A stretch of DNA of 13,741 nt, from assembly GCA_017629325.1 (NCBI GenBank), contig JAGBXL010000057.1:1-13741 (forward strand), written 5' to 3'. Positions 1 through 6,830 of this stretch are shown piece by piece; positions within the stretch are counted from its first letter, which is position 1; each line of letters opens with the position of its first letter. The translations under genes were made by a program, and so were the position numbers. The notes below the pieces were generated by a model that ran no database searches, was not told the origin of the DNA, and saw nothing but the letters and a program-made list of their open reading frames with translations. The stretch comes from Clostridia bacterium (GTDB taxonomy: Bacteria > Bacillota > Clostridia > UMGS1810).

Positions 1-232
1 AAATGACCCCATAGACCAGAGAGAACGCTTTAAAGCTCAGGAAGCCCTTCTTGCTCTTGGCGACGAAGAAGCCAACACAACCGATGAAGACTTTATGAGA
101 GCTTTAGAGATTGGTATGCCACCAACGGGCGGCATTGGCTTTGGTATTGACCGTATGTGTATGCTTTTAACAGACTCTGCGGCAATAAGAGATGTGCTTT
201 TATTCCCCACAATGAAAACACTTGATAAATAA
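1..232 (+). CDS. lysS: Lysyl-tRNA synthetase, C-terminal end (partial, cut by window edge)
   Basis: This is the last 76 codons of a class II aminoacyl-tRNA synthetase, read in the frame beginning at base 2 and ending at TAA 230-232. Class II LysRS attaches lysine to tRNA-Lys in the cytoplasm. The visible part contains the motif 3 stretch EIGMPPTGGIGFGIDR, whose arginine contacts ATP, and the typical LysRS ending SAAIRDVLLFPTMK. The wording of motif 3 and of the tail fits LysRS better than AsnRS or AspRS. The N-terminal anticodon-binding domain and motifs 1 and 2 lie outside the window. A strong terminator follows 5 bases after the stop, so this is the last gene of its transcription unit. Confidence 0.93.
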   Translation, partial: NDPIDQRERFKAQEALLALGDEEANTTDEDFMRALEIGMPPTGGIGFGIDRMCMLLTDSAAIRDVLLFPTMKTLDK

Positions 233-237
233 AAATA

Positions 238-276
238 AAAACCCCGCTTGTTTTTTGGCAAAGCGGGGTTTTATAT
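238..276 (+). terminator. Intrinsic terminator after lysS
   Basis: ACCCCGCTT (241-249) pairs perfectly with AAGCGGGGT (261-269), extended by AAA/TTT on the outside, with an 11-base loop. A short T run (269-272) followed by AT-rich sequence completes a Rho-independent terminator directly after the lysS stop. Confidence 0.9.
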
Positions 277-309
277 ACATTTTTACATCTTATTTTTAGA
301 GGTAGAGAA

Positions 310-984
310 ATGAAATACGAAAATATTAAAAATGGGATTTTTGTATCCCGCCCAAACAGATTTATAGCAAATGTTATTATAAATGGAAAAGAAGAAGTGT
401 GCCATGTGAAAAACACAGGCAGATGCAAAGAGCTTTTAATTCCGGGCTGTGAGGTTATTTTAGAGGAGAGCAAAAACCCTTTAAGAAAAACAAAATATGA
501 CCTTATTGCAGTTTATAAAGACAAAAGGCTTATAAATATAGACAGCTTGGCACCCAATAAGGTTTTTGGTGAGTGGGCAGACAAATATTTTAAAAATGTC
601 AGTCTTATAAAAAGTGAGGTAAAATTTGGAAATTCCCGCTTTGATTTTTATATAGAAGCAGACGGAAAAAGAATTTTTGCTGAAGTAAAAGGAGTTACCC
701 TCGAAAAAGATGGCGTGGTTTTATTTCCTGATGCACCAACCCAAAGGGGATTGAAGCACATAAACGAGCTTTGCGAGGCTGTGAAACAGGGGTATGGGGC
801 ATATATATTTTTTATTGTGCAGATGGATAATGTGAAATATTTCACCCCAAATAAAGAAACGCACAAAGCCTTTGCAGATGCACTAAAAAAAGCAAAGAAA
901 AAAGGAGTTAAAATAAAATGTTTTAACTGCATTGTGAATGAAGATGAACTTTTTATAAAAAATGAGGTTAAAGTGAAGCTATAA
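310..984 (+). CDS. sfsA: SfsA family protein (sugar fermentation stimulation protein homologue)
   Basis: The 224-aa product has normal SfsA length (about 230 aa). It carries the family signatures NTGRCKELLIPG (residues 35-46), FDFYIE (111-116), FAEVKGVTLEKDG (123-135) and FPDAPTQRGLKHINEL (139-154). SfsA was named in E. coli as a DNA-binding factor affecting maltose metabolism. The fold has an N-terminal OB-like part and a C-terminal part resembling PD-(D/E)XK nucleases, and D112 with E125-V-K127 fits such a site. The true biochemical role is not settled, so the name should not be read as function. The start ATG 310 follows a modest AGAGGT ribosome site. The gene lies 33 bp after the lysS terminator; I see no convincing promoter in that gap, so expression may depend on read-through or a weak promoter. 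No terminator is evident after the stop. Confidence 0.9.
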   Translation: MKYENIKNGIFVSRPNRFIANVIINGKEEVCHVKNTGRCKELLIPGCEVILEESKNPLRKTKYDLIAVYKDKRLINIDSLAPNKVFGEWADKYFKNVSLIKSEVKFGNSRFDFYIEADGKRIFAEVKGVTLEKDGVVLFPDAPTQRGLKHINELCEAVKQGYGAYIFFIVQMDNVKYFTPNKETHKAFADALKKAKKKGVKIKCFNCIVNEDELFIKNEVKVKL

Positions 985-999
985 ATAACAGAATGGGTA

Positions 1000-1027
1000 T
1001 TGACAATTAAAGATTTAGTGGTAAAAT
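1000..1027 (+). promoter_or_regulatory. Sigma-A type promoter for the 105-aa hypothetical gene
   Basis: TTGACA (1000-1005), a 16-bp spacer and TAAAAT (1022-1027) form a good housekeeping promoter, with a perfect -35 and 5 of 6 bases in the -10. Transcription would begin near 1034, about 27 bases before the ATG at 1061. It probably also drives the permease gene that follows. Confidence 0.7.
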
Positions 1028-1060
1028 AAATAAGTAAATTTTTAGAAAAAGGTGATAAAT

Positions 1061-1378
1061 ATGGCAAAACCAAAAATAATGTTTGACAAAACAGAGGTAA
1101 TTGCAAATGCAACTATTGTTAGAGAAATGAACAAAAAATCTCAGAGGCTTTTAAGACTTTCGGCAGATAAATTCTCGCAGATATCTTTTGTTCCCTGCAA
1201 GGAAAGAAAGCTTTTCAAAAAAATAGATTCTGAGAAAATTGTTCTTAATTTAAGAGGCTTTGCACGCCCTGTTGAATACACTAAAAAAGATAATGCTGCA
1301 TTTTTTGAAAGCTACAAAGAAAGCTTTGTGAAATTTGCAAAAGATAACGGCGTTCTTCTTGTTGATGAAACAAAGTAA
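1061..1378 (+). CDS. Hypothetical protein, 105 aa, family not recognised
   Basis: I do not recognise this protein. ATG 1061 is chosen because AGGTGAT sits at 1050-1056 with correct spacing; an upstream in-frame ATG at 1052 overlaps that site and is unlikely. The product begins MAKPKIMFDKTEVI and is small and lysine-rich, with one Cys (in VPCKERK) and no signal peptide or membrane segment. It looks like a soluble mixed alpha/beta domain, with phenylalanine-rich stretches such as AAFFESYKESFVKF. A near-consensus promoter precedes it and codon use matches its neighbours, so it is probably real and expressed. The permease gene begins 17 bp after its stop, suggesting one transcript. The basic character would allow nucleic-acid binding, but nothing visible proves it. 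Confidence 0.75.
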   Translation: MAKPKIMFDKTEVIANATIVREMNKKSQRLLRLSADKFSQISFVPCKERKLFKKIDSEKIVLNLRGFARPVEYTKKDNAAFFESYKESFVKFAKDNGVLLVDETK

Positions 1379-1395
1379 TTTTTAAGAAATTTATA

Positions 1396-2496
1396 ATGAT
1401 AAGCTACATAAAGAAAAACGCAGTAATGTTTATAGCACTTGCGGCGGCAATTATAACAAGCATAATTATTCCGCCCGACAAAATGTATGCAGGCTATTTT
1501 GATTTTAAAACTTTAGCCTGCTTATTTTGCGTTCTCGCGGTTGTGTGTGCACTAAAAAATATAAACTTTTTCTACATGCTTGCAAGAAGAGTGGTGCAGA
1601 TTTTTAAAAATGCCCAAATGGCAGTTCTTGCCCTTGTGTATATAACCTTTATAGGCTCTATGCTCATTGCAAACGATATGGCACTGCTCACATTTTTGCC
1701 CCTTGGCTATTTTGTGCTTTCCACAACAAAAAAAGAAAAATATATGGCATTTACCTTTATTATGCAAAACATTGCCGCGAATTTAGGCGGTATGCTAACT
1801 CCATTTGGCAATCCGCAGAATTTGTATTTATACAGCTATTTTAACATTCCTAATATGGAATTTTTAAAAATAATGGCTCTTCCTTTTGTTTTTTCTGTGG
1901 TGCTTATAACTCTTTGCTGCCTTTCTTTTGTGAGAAAAGAGCCATTGAAACTGCCCGACGAAAAAATAAAGGTAAATCCCTTAAAGCTTTTGGTATATAT
2001 GCTTTTGTTTACCCTTGCAATACTCATTGTTTTCAGGGGTATTCCATATTGGATTGGGCTTCTTTTGATTCCCTCTGTTCTTATTTTTATGGATAAAAAG
2101 GCACTTAAAATGGTTGATTATCCGCTGCTTCTAACCTTTGTGTTTTTCTTTGTTTTTGCAGGAAATATGGCAAGGATAGATATTGTAAGAGAGGTGTTTT
2201 CTTATCTTTTAGAAAAGAGCACACTTTTATTTGGTATTCTTTCCTGTCAGCTTATCAGCAATGTTCCCTCTGCGATACTTCTTTCGCAGTTTACACTTAA
2301 CTACCACGACCTTTTAATTGCAGTAAATATAGGCGGAGTGGGAACACTCATATCTTCACTTGCAAGCCTTATAACCTTTAGAGAATACACAAGCCACAAC
2401 CCCGGAAAAACTCTTGGTTATGTGGCAGAATTTTCTGCATTTAATTTTGGGTTTTTGGGTCTTTTAACTTGCTTTGTTCTGATATTTGGTTTGTAA
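1396..2496 (+). CDS. Citrate-transporter-like (SLC13/ArsB-type) inner-membrane permease
   Basis: The 366-aa protein is nearly all hydrophobic, with about ten predicted membrane segments. It belongs to the ion transporter superfamily that includes CitMHS, DASS/SLC13 and ArsB. The two repeat-related signatures are visible: IANDMALLTFLP (91-102) followed by GGMLTPFGNPQNLYLY (131-146), and in the second half SNVPSAILLSQF (288-299) followed by NIGGVGTLISSLASLITFREY (311-331). Each pair resembles the paired substrate/cation-binding hairpins of SLC13 carriers, so an ion-coupled anion transporter is likely. The substrate cannot be read from sequence. At 366 aa it is shorter than most SLC13 proteins (often more than 420 aa), yet both halves are present, so it is compact rather than truncated. 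Its ribosome site is poor (only TAAGAAA upstream), which may mean translational coupling to the gene 17 bp upstream. Confidence 0.82.
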   Translation: MISYIKKNAVMFIALAAAIITSIIIPPDKMYAGYFDFKTLACLFCVLAVVCALKNINFFYMLARRVVQIFKNAQMAVLALVYITFIGSMLIANDMALLTFLPLGYFVLSTTKKEKYMAFTFIMQNIAANLGGMLTPFGNPQNLYLYSYFNIPNMEFLKIMALPFVFSVVLITLCCLSFVRKEPLKLPDEKIKVNPLKLLVYMLLFTLAILIVFRGIPYWIGLLLIPSVLIFMDKKALKMVDYPLLLTFVFFFVFAGNMARIDIVREVFSYLLEKSTLLFGILSCQLISNVPSAILLSQFTLNYHDLLIAVNIGGVGTLISSLASLITFREYTSHNPGKTLGYVAEFSAFNFGFLGLLTCFVLIFGL

Positions 2497-2554
2497 CAGC
2501 TGAATTTTAAATAGCAATTTGTGGTTGCCTTTTTCTTTTTTGCTTCTTCCGGTA

Positions 2555-2583
2555 TTGACTTTTTACATAAGAAATGATATAAT
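2555..2583 (+). promoter_or_regulatory. Promoter of the leucine operon
   Basis: TTGACT (2555-2560), a 17-bp spacer and a perfect TATAAT (2578-2583) give a strong sigma-A promoter. Transcription should begin near 2590, just before the T-box stem I. The stretch between the permease stop and this promoter (2497-2554) holds no gene. Confidence 0.88.
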
Positions 2584-2608
2584 TTTTTAAAATTTAATAT
2601 AATTTAAA

Positions 2609-3144
2609 AGCTATGACGAAGAATGCAGTGCAGAGGAAGCTCCAGAGAGTCGGCGGTTGGTGAAAGCCGATAGCGGATGCTGCATTAGCCATTGAAATAT
2701 TATTCAAACTCCGGTTTTAAAAGCGAAAAGAAATCTCATATTGCGTCAAAATGCTCGTTAATACAGCAAGTATTAACTGCGCTTTTTCCTTATCTGAGTT
2801 CCCTTTTCATCTTTTAAAACTCATTATGACCTAAAACATAAGAGTTTTAGGATAATTTTTAGTGCGGAGGGTGAAGATGGGCTGACGCCCTTCGAAGCCG
2901 ACAAGCAAAAAAGTGCCAAAAACTCTATGTTTTAGGCGGGTTCGAATAGTATTTCAATGGCTCAGCTCTCCCTTCCGAGCTGAAGAGGTGAAATAAGATT
3001 TACTCTTAAAAGTAGTTTCTTCCGAGTGTGCTGCGTTAGTGCAAAAGGGCTTGTCAGAGCCTGAAGTGGCATAGGTTATCCTGTGCAATTTGAGTGGTAC
3101 CGCGAGTGTTATTTCACCCGTCTCAAAGTTTTTTTGAGACGGGT
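2609..3144 (+). ncRNA. T-box leader, leucine type, controlling leuACDB
   Basis: A T-box senses uncharged tRNA and switches between antitermination and termination. Visible parts: basal AGCT (2609-2612) pairing with AGCT (2979-2982) beside a GA-rich kink-turn-like stretch; stem arms ATGCAG (2623-2628) and CTGCAT (2680-2685); the AGAGAG bulge (2644-2649); the apical loop GGTTGGTGAAAGCC (2655-2668); a likely specifier CTC for leucine at 2966-2968, just before TCCCTTCCGAGCTG; stem III GCATAGG/CCTGTGC (3069-3086); and the T-box core GAGTGGTACCGCG (3092-3104). The TGGT bulge (3095-3098) matches a tRNA with discriminator A, as in tRNA-Leu. TTTGAG (3089-3094) can pair with CTCAAA (3122-3127), which excludes the terminator stem. 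The leader is oddly long because a 276-nt inverted-repeat element separates the apical loop from the specifier. Confidence 0.9.
2687..2962. repeat. 276-nt nested inverted-repeat element inside T-box stem I (MITE-like)
   Basis: The ends are 23-nt inverted repeats (2687-2709 and 2940-2962) matching at 21 positions; each begins AGCCATTGAAATA when read inward. Inside lie two more long hairpins. The first pairs GTTTTAAAAG (2714-2723) with CTTTTAAAAC (2811-2820) and GAAAAG (2725-2730) with CTTTTC (2803-2808), and is capped by GTTAATAC (2757-2764) with GTATTAAC (2770-2777). The second pairs 2830-2848 with 2919-2936 around CCTAAAACATA/TATGTTTTAGG and contains a small GGGC/GCCC hairpin (2879-2890). 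There is no substantial open reading frame. No clear target-site duplication flanks it (CTGCATT on the left, CAGCTCT on the right), so transposition is inferred only from the structure and the place where it lies. Confidence 0.7.
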
Positions 3145-3149
3145 ATTTT
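3116..3149 (+). terminator. Conditional terminator of the leu T-box
   Basis: CCCGTCTCAAA (3117-3127) pairs perfectly with TTTGAGACGGG (3133-3143), with an outer A/T pair and a 5-base loop, followed by TATTTTA. This is the OFF state of the T-box. Its 5' arm is shared with the antiterminator. The U tract is interrupted, so termination may be leaky. Confidence 0.85.
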
Positions 3150-3208
3150 AATAGCAAAATATAAATTGCCCATCTCAAAGTTTCTGACAAAAAAAGGAGG
3201 AAAAATTT

Positions 3209-4879
3209 ATGATGGACAGTAAAAAATACGGTGTGGGTTATTTCCCTGCACCAAAGGGCTACAATAAGTGGGCAGAAAAAGACCATATTGAAAAACCGCC
3301 TATATGGTGCAGTGTTGATATGCGTGATGGAAATCAAAGCCTTGTTATTCCTATGAGCTTAGATGAAAAGCTTGAATTTTATAAGCTTTTGTTAGAGGTT
3401 GGCTTTAAGGAAATTGAAGTTGGTTTTCCGGCTTCTTCTGAAACGGAATACGAATTTTTGCGAACTCTTATCGATAAAAATATGATTCCCCAAGATGTTA
3501 CAATTCAGGTTTTAACTCAGTCCAGAGAGCATATTATCCGCAAAACCTTTGAAGCCTGCAAGGGTGTGCCAAATGCAATTATTCATTTTTATAATTCAAC
3601 ATCTGTTGCACAAAGAGAGCAGGTTTTTAAAAAGAGTAAAGAAGAAATAAAAAACTTAGCAATAGAGGGTGCAAGCTTAGTTAAAAAATATGCCAAAGAA
3701 TATGAAGGCAACTTCCGCTTTGAATATTCGCCCGAAAGCTTTACGGGAACAGAGCCTGAATATGCACTTGAGGTTTGCAATGCTGTGTTAGATGTGCTGG
3801 AGCCCTCGGCAGATAATAATGTTATTATAAATCTTCCCGTTACAGTTGAAATGAGTATGCCCCATGTGTATGCCTCACAGGTTGAATACATGAGCGAAAA
3901 TTTAAAATACAGAGAGCATGTAACGCTTTCGGTTCACCCCCATAATGACCGTGGCACAGGTGTTGCCGACACAGAGCTTGCCCTTTTGGCAGGAGCCGAC
4001 AGAGTTGAGGGAACACTATTTGGAAACGGTGAAAGAACAGGCAATGTTGATATTGTAACTCTAGCTATGAATATGTATTCCCACGGTATTAACCCGGGAC
4101 TTGATTTTTCAAATATGCCTCATCTTGTTGATGTATATGAAAAATGCACTCGTATGCAGGTGTATGAAAGAAGCCCCTATGCAGGAGCACTTGTGTTTGC
4201 CGCTTTTTCGGGCAGCCATCAGGACGCTATTGCAAAGGGCATGAAATACAGAGAAGAAAATTCTTTAGGAAACTGGAATGTGCCATATATTCCCATTGAC
4301 CCAAGAGATATCAGCCGCACCTACGATGCCGATGTTATAAGAGTTAATTCCCAGAGCGGAAAAGGCGGTATAGGCTATATTTTAGAGCATACCTATGGTT
4401 ATAGCCTCCCATCTAAAATGAGAGAAGATTTGAGTTATCTTTGTAAAGGTATTTCCGATAAAGAACACAGAGAGCTTAAGGTTGAAGAAATTCTTGAAAT
4501 ATTTAAAAACAACTATTTTGTTCATGCCCCCAAGCTTGGTATAGCTGATATGCATTTCTACCGCAAAGATGGCGGAGTTGAAACCGAAATTGAATTTATG
4601 TTAAATGGCAAAAAGGCAAATGCAAGGGCTATGGGTAATGGTTCTTTAGATGCTGTAAGCAGTGCCATTAAAGAATTCACAGGAATTGACTACACCCTTA
4701 AAAAATATAGCGAACACAGTGTGCAGGAAGAGGGCGACGGCTCAAAGAGTATGGCTGTGGCGTATATCGGTATTATGGATAAAGAAGGCAAAATGTATTG
4801 GGGTGCAGGCACCAACACAGATATTATTCACGCAGGTGTGCATGCACTTTTGGCGGCAGTAAATAAGATGCTGGACTAA
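3209..4879 (+). CDS. leuA: 2-isopropylmalate synthase, long form
   Basis: LeuA condenses 2-ketoisovalerate with acetyl-CoA, the committed step of leucine synthesis, in the cytoplasm. The 556-aa product is of the long type with a C-terminal regulatory domain. Catalytic signatures are DMRDGNQ (37-43), GFPASSETEYEF (72-83), HPHNDRGTG (243-251), whose two histidines bind the divalent metal, and FGNGERTGNVD (271-281). GSHQDAI (335-341) follows. Residues from about 430 onward resemble the LeuA dimer domain that binds leucine for feedback inhibition, ending in the glycine-rich YWGAGTNTDIIHAG. The start is ATG 3209, 8 bases after AAAGGAGG; a second ATG follows immediately. It is the first gene after the T-box, so it is governed both by transcription attenuation and probably by feedback. 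Confidence 0.96.
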   Translation: MMDSKKYGVGYFPAPKGYNKWAEKDHIEKPPIWCSVDMRDGNQSLVIPMSLDEKLEFYKLLLEVGFKEIEVGFPASSETEYEFLRTLIDKNMIPQDVTIQVLTQSREHIIRKTFEACKGVPNAIIHFYNSTSVAQREQVFKKSKEEIKNLAIEGASLVKKYAKEYEGNFRFEYSPESFTGTEPEYALEVCNAVLDVLEPSADNNVIINLPVTVEMSMPHVYASQVEYMSENLKYREHVTLSVHPHNDRGTGVADTELALLAGADRVEGTLFGNGERTGNVDIVTLAMNMYSHGINPGLDFSNMPHLVDVYEKCTRMQVYERSPYAGALVFAAFSGSHQDAIAKGMKYREENSLGNWNVPYIPIDPRDISRTYDADVIRVNSQSGKGGIGYILEHTYGYSLPSKMREDLSYLCKGISDKEHRELKVEEILEIFKNNYFVHAPKLGIADMHFYRKDGGVETEIEFMLNGKKANARAMGNGSLDAVSSAIKEFTGIDYTLKKYSEHSVQEEGDGSKSMAVAYIGIMDKEGKMYWGAGTNTDIIHAGVHALLAAVNKMLD

Positions 4880-4909
4880 ATTACAATTCTCAAAAAGGAG
4901 ATGCTTAAT

Positions 4910-6169
4910 ATGGGAATGACTTTAACACAAAAAATTCTTGCATCACATGCAGGGTTGGAAAAGGTTACGGCAGGCGAATTAATAAATGCCAAACTCGATA
5001 TTGTTTTAGGTAACGACATAACAACCCCTGTTGCAATAAACGAGTTTGAAAAAAATGGCTTCAAAGAGGTTTTTGATAAAGATAAAATTGCAATAGTTCT
5101 CGACCACTTTGTGCCAAATAAAGACATAAAGGCTGCAGAGCAGTCTAAAAAATGCCGCGAATTTTCGTGCAGAAACTGTATAAGTCATTTTTATGATGTG
5201 GGTAAAATGGGTATAGAGCATGCCCTTTTGCCCGAGCAAGGTGTTGTTACAGCCGGCGACCTTATAATAGGTGCCGACAGCCACACCTGTACCTATGGTG
5301 CTCTGGGAGCTTTTTCAACGGGTGTTGGCAGCACCGATATGGCGGCAGGAATGGCAACGGGCTACGGCTGGTTCAAGGTGCCTTCTGCAATAAAGTTTAA
5401 TTTAAGCGGCAAGCTACCCCAAAACACAAGCGGCAAAGATGTTATATTAACAATAATAGGTAAAATCGGAGTTGACGGGGCACTCTACAAGAGCATGGAA
5501 TTTTTTGGCGACGGAATAAAAAATCTTTCTATGGACGACCGCCTCTGCATTTGCAATATGGCAATAGAGGCAGGTGCTAAAAATGGCATATTCCCTGTTG
5601 ATGACATAACTTTAGAATATATGAAAGGCCGCACCGAGCGTCCCCCCGTTATTTATGAGGCAGATGACGATGCCATATATGATGAAATAATAGATATAGA
5701 CCTTTCTAAGATAACGCCAACTGTAAGCTGCCCGCATCTACCCGAAAACACCAAAGATGCAGACGAATTAAATAGCATTAAAATAGACCAGGTAGTTATA
5801 GGAAGCTGCACCAACGGAAGAATGGAAGATATGGAAGCGGCATACAAGGTGCTCTCGGGCAAAAAAATAGCAGACGGGGTAAGATGCATTATTATTCCTG
5901 CAACAATGGATATATACCGCGAGTGCATAGAGAGAGGGTATGTTACAGCCTTTATAGATGCAGGGGTGGTAGTTTCAACCCCAACCTGCGGACCATGCCT
6001 TGGCGGATATATGGGCATACTTGCCGAGGGTGAAAGGTGCATTGCCACAACAAACAGAAATTTTGTAGGCAGAATGGGGCACCCCAAAAGCGAAGTGTAT
6101 CTTTCAAGCCCATTAACAGCGGCGGCGAGTGCAGTTAAGGGATACATAACATCGTTTAAGAGTGAGTGA
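4910..6169 (+). CDS. leuC: 3-isopropylmalate dehydratase, large subunit
   Basis: LeuC with LeuD converts 2-isopropylmalate to 3-isopropylmalate using a [4Fe-4S] cluster. The 419-aa chain has the aconitase-family cluster ligands C300 in VVIGSCTNGR and C360/C363 in TPTCGPCLGG, plus GADSHTCTYGALGAFSTGVGS (121-141) in the active site. Its length and motif wording fit the shorter LeuC/HacA-like form common in clostridia and archaea, not the ~466-aa enterobacterial form. I chose ATG 4910 rather than ATG 4901: AAGGAG ends at 4900, leaving 9 bases to 4910 but none to 4901, and homologues typically begin MGMTLTQKIL. It follows leuA by 30 bp. Homoaconitase is an alternative from the family alone, but the leu context settles the role. 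Confidence 0.95.
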   Translation: MGMTLTQKILASHAGLEKVTAGELINAKLDIVLGNDITTPVAINEFEKNGFKEVFDKDKIAIVLDHFVPNKDIKAAEQSKKCREFSCRNCISHFYDVGKMGIEHALLPEQGVVTAGDLIIGADSHTCTYGALGAFSTGVGSTDMAAGMATGYGWFKVPSAIKFNLSGKLPQNTSGKDVILTIIGKIGVDGALYKSMEFFGDGIKNLSMDDRLCICNMAIEAGAKNGIFPVDDITLEYMKGRTERPPVIYEADDDAIYDEIIDIDLSKITPTVSCPHLPENTKDADELNSIKIDQVVIGSCTNGRMEDMEAAYKVLSGKKIADGVRCIIIPATMDIYRECIERGYVTAFIDAGVVVSTPTCGPCLGGYMGILAEGERCIATTNRNFVGRMGHPKSEVYLSSPLTAAASAVKGYITSFKSE

Positions 6170-6184
6170 AACGGAGGAAACAAA

Positions 6185-6676
6185 ATGAAAGCAGAGGGAA
6201 AAGTTTTTAAATATGGTGATAATGTAGATACAGATGTTATCATTCCTGCAAGATACCTTAACACCTCCGATGCAAAGGAGCTCTCTACTCATTGCATGGA
6301 AGATATAGATGCCGAATTTGTTAATAAGGTTTCAAAAGGTGATATTATGGTTGCCGGCTGGAATTTTGGTTGCGGCTCTTCAAGAGAGCATGCACCCCTT
6401 GTTATAAAGGAATCGGGAATTGGCTGTGTTATAGCAAAGAGCTTTGCCCGTATTTTCTATCGCAATGCAATAAACATTGGCTTGGCAATTTTGGAATGTG
6501 AAGAAGCGGCAGAGGAGATTAAGACAGGAGATAAGGTAAGTGTTGATTTTAACACGGGTGTTATAACAAATCACACTATCTGCAAAAGCTATAAGGCAGG
6601 TGCTTTCCCTGAATTTATTCAGAATATAATAAAAAAAGGCGGACTACTTGCATCTATCGATGCAGGGACTAGGTAA
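6185..6676 (+). CDS. leuD: 3-isopropylmalate dehydratase, small subunit
   Basis: The 163-aa protein is the swivelling domain partner of LeuC. It shows DNVDTDVIIPARYLNT (12-27), whose YLNT stretch belongs to the loop that governs substrate choice in this family, and the FGCGSSREHAP signature (61-71) that binds the substrate carboxylate. The start ATG 6185 follows GGAGG with good spacing, 15 bp after leuC, so the two subunits are made together. The product is short (about 163 aa) like other partners of the HacA-like LeuC form. Downstream, 154 bp of repeat-rich DNA separate it from leuB, which is unusual within this otherwise tight operon. Confidence 0.95.
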   Translation: MKAEGKVFKYGDNVDTDVIIPARYLNTSDAKELSTHCMEDIDAEFVNKVSKGDIMVAGWNFGCGSSREHAPLVIKESGIGCVIAKSFARIFYRNAINIGLAILECEEAAEEIKTGDKVSVDFNTGVITNHTICKSYKAGAFPEFIQNIIKKGGLLASIDAGTR

Positions 6677-6701
6677 TAAGGAATAGAGAAAAGGTATGGA
6701 G

Positions 6702-6810
6702 CAAATCCGCAGGCGGATTTGAAAATAAAAGCTTTGCCTTTGGCAAAACTACCACAATTATTCATTATTCTTTGTTCATCAGCGAAGCGACTTCATTATT
6801 CATTATGTTT
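6702..6810. repeat. Palindromic and direct-repeat cluster between leuD and leuB
   Basis: Two small palindromes lie close together: CAAATCC/GGATTTG (6702-6721) and TTTGCC/GGCAAA (6733-6747). They are followed by AT-rich direct repeats of ATTATTCATTATTC type (about 6757-6771 and 6790-6806) around AGCGAAGCG. The arrangement resembles dispersed intergenic repeats of clostridial genomes. No T run follows either hairpin, so it is not an obvious terminator; it may instead affect mRNA stability within the operon. Confidence 0.55.
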
Positions 6811-6830
6811 ATATAAAAGGACTTGGTAGT

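Noticed and set aside
648..1112. 154-codon open frame on the minus strand across the sfsA 3' end
   Set aside because: It lies opposite a well-supported gene, is rich in Phe/Ser from AT-rich antisense codons, and lacks a ribosome site and family motifs.
2513..2536. Possible terminator after the permease gene: GCAA/TTGC followed by CTTTTTCTTTTTT
   Set aside because: The stem has only about four pairs over a 7-base loop, so despite the T-rich tail I could not support it as an intrinsic terminator.
2609..2690. Pairing of GCTA (2610-2613) with TAGC (2686-2689) as the base of stem I
   Set aside because: It uses bases of the element's terminal repeat, while AGCT (2609-2612) pairs better with AGCT (2979-2982) next to the specifier region, as expected for a T-box.
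2687..2962. CRISPR array, group II intron or IS element as an explanation for the long T-box insert
   Set aside because: There are no regularly spaced direct repeats, no intron domain V-like hairpin that I can identify, and no transposase frame; only nested inverted repeats are present.
2954..3337. 127-codon open frame on the minus strand across the T-box and leuA start
   Set aside because: It overlaps the RNA leader and leuA on the other strand and has no protein-family features.
4901..4909. ATG 4901 as the leuC start
   Set aside because: It directly abuts the AAGGAG site, leaving no spacer; ATG 4910 is correctly spaced and fits the family's usual N terminus.
5653..6264. 203-codon open frame on the minus strand across leuC and leuD
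   Set aside because: It is antisense to conserved leu genes, with no recognisable domain or ribosome site.
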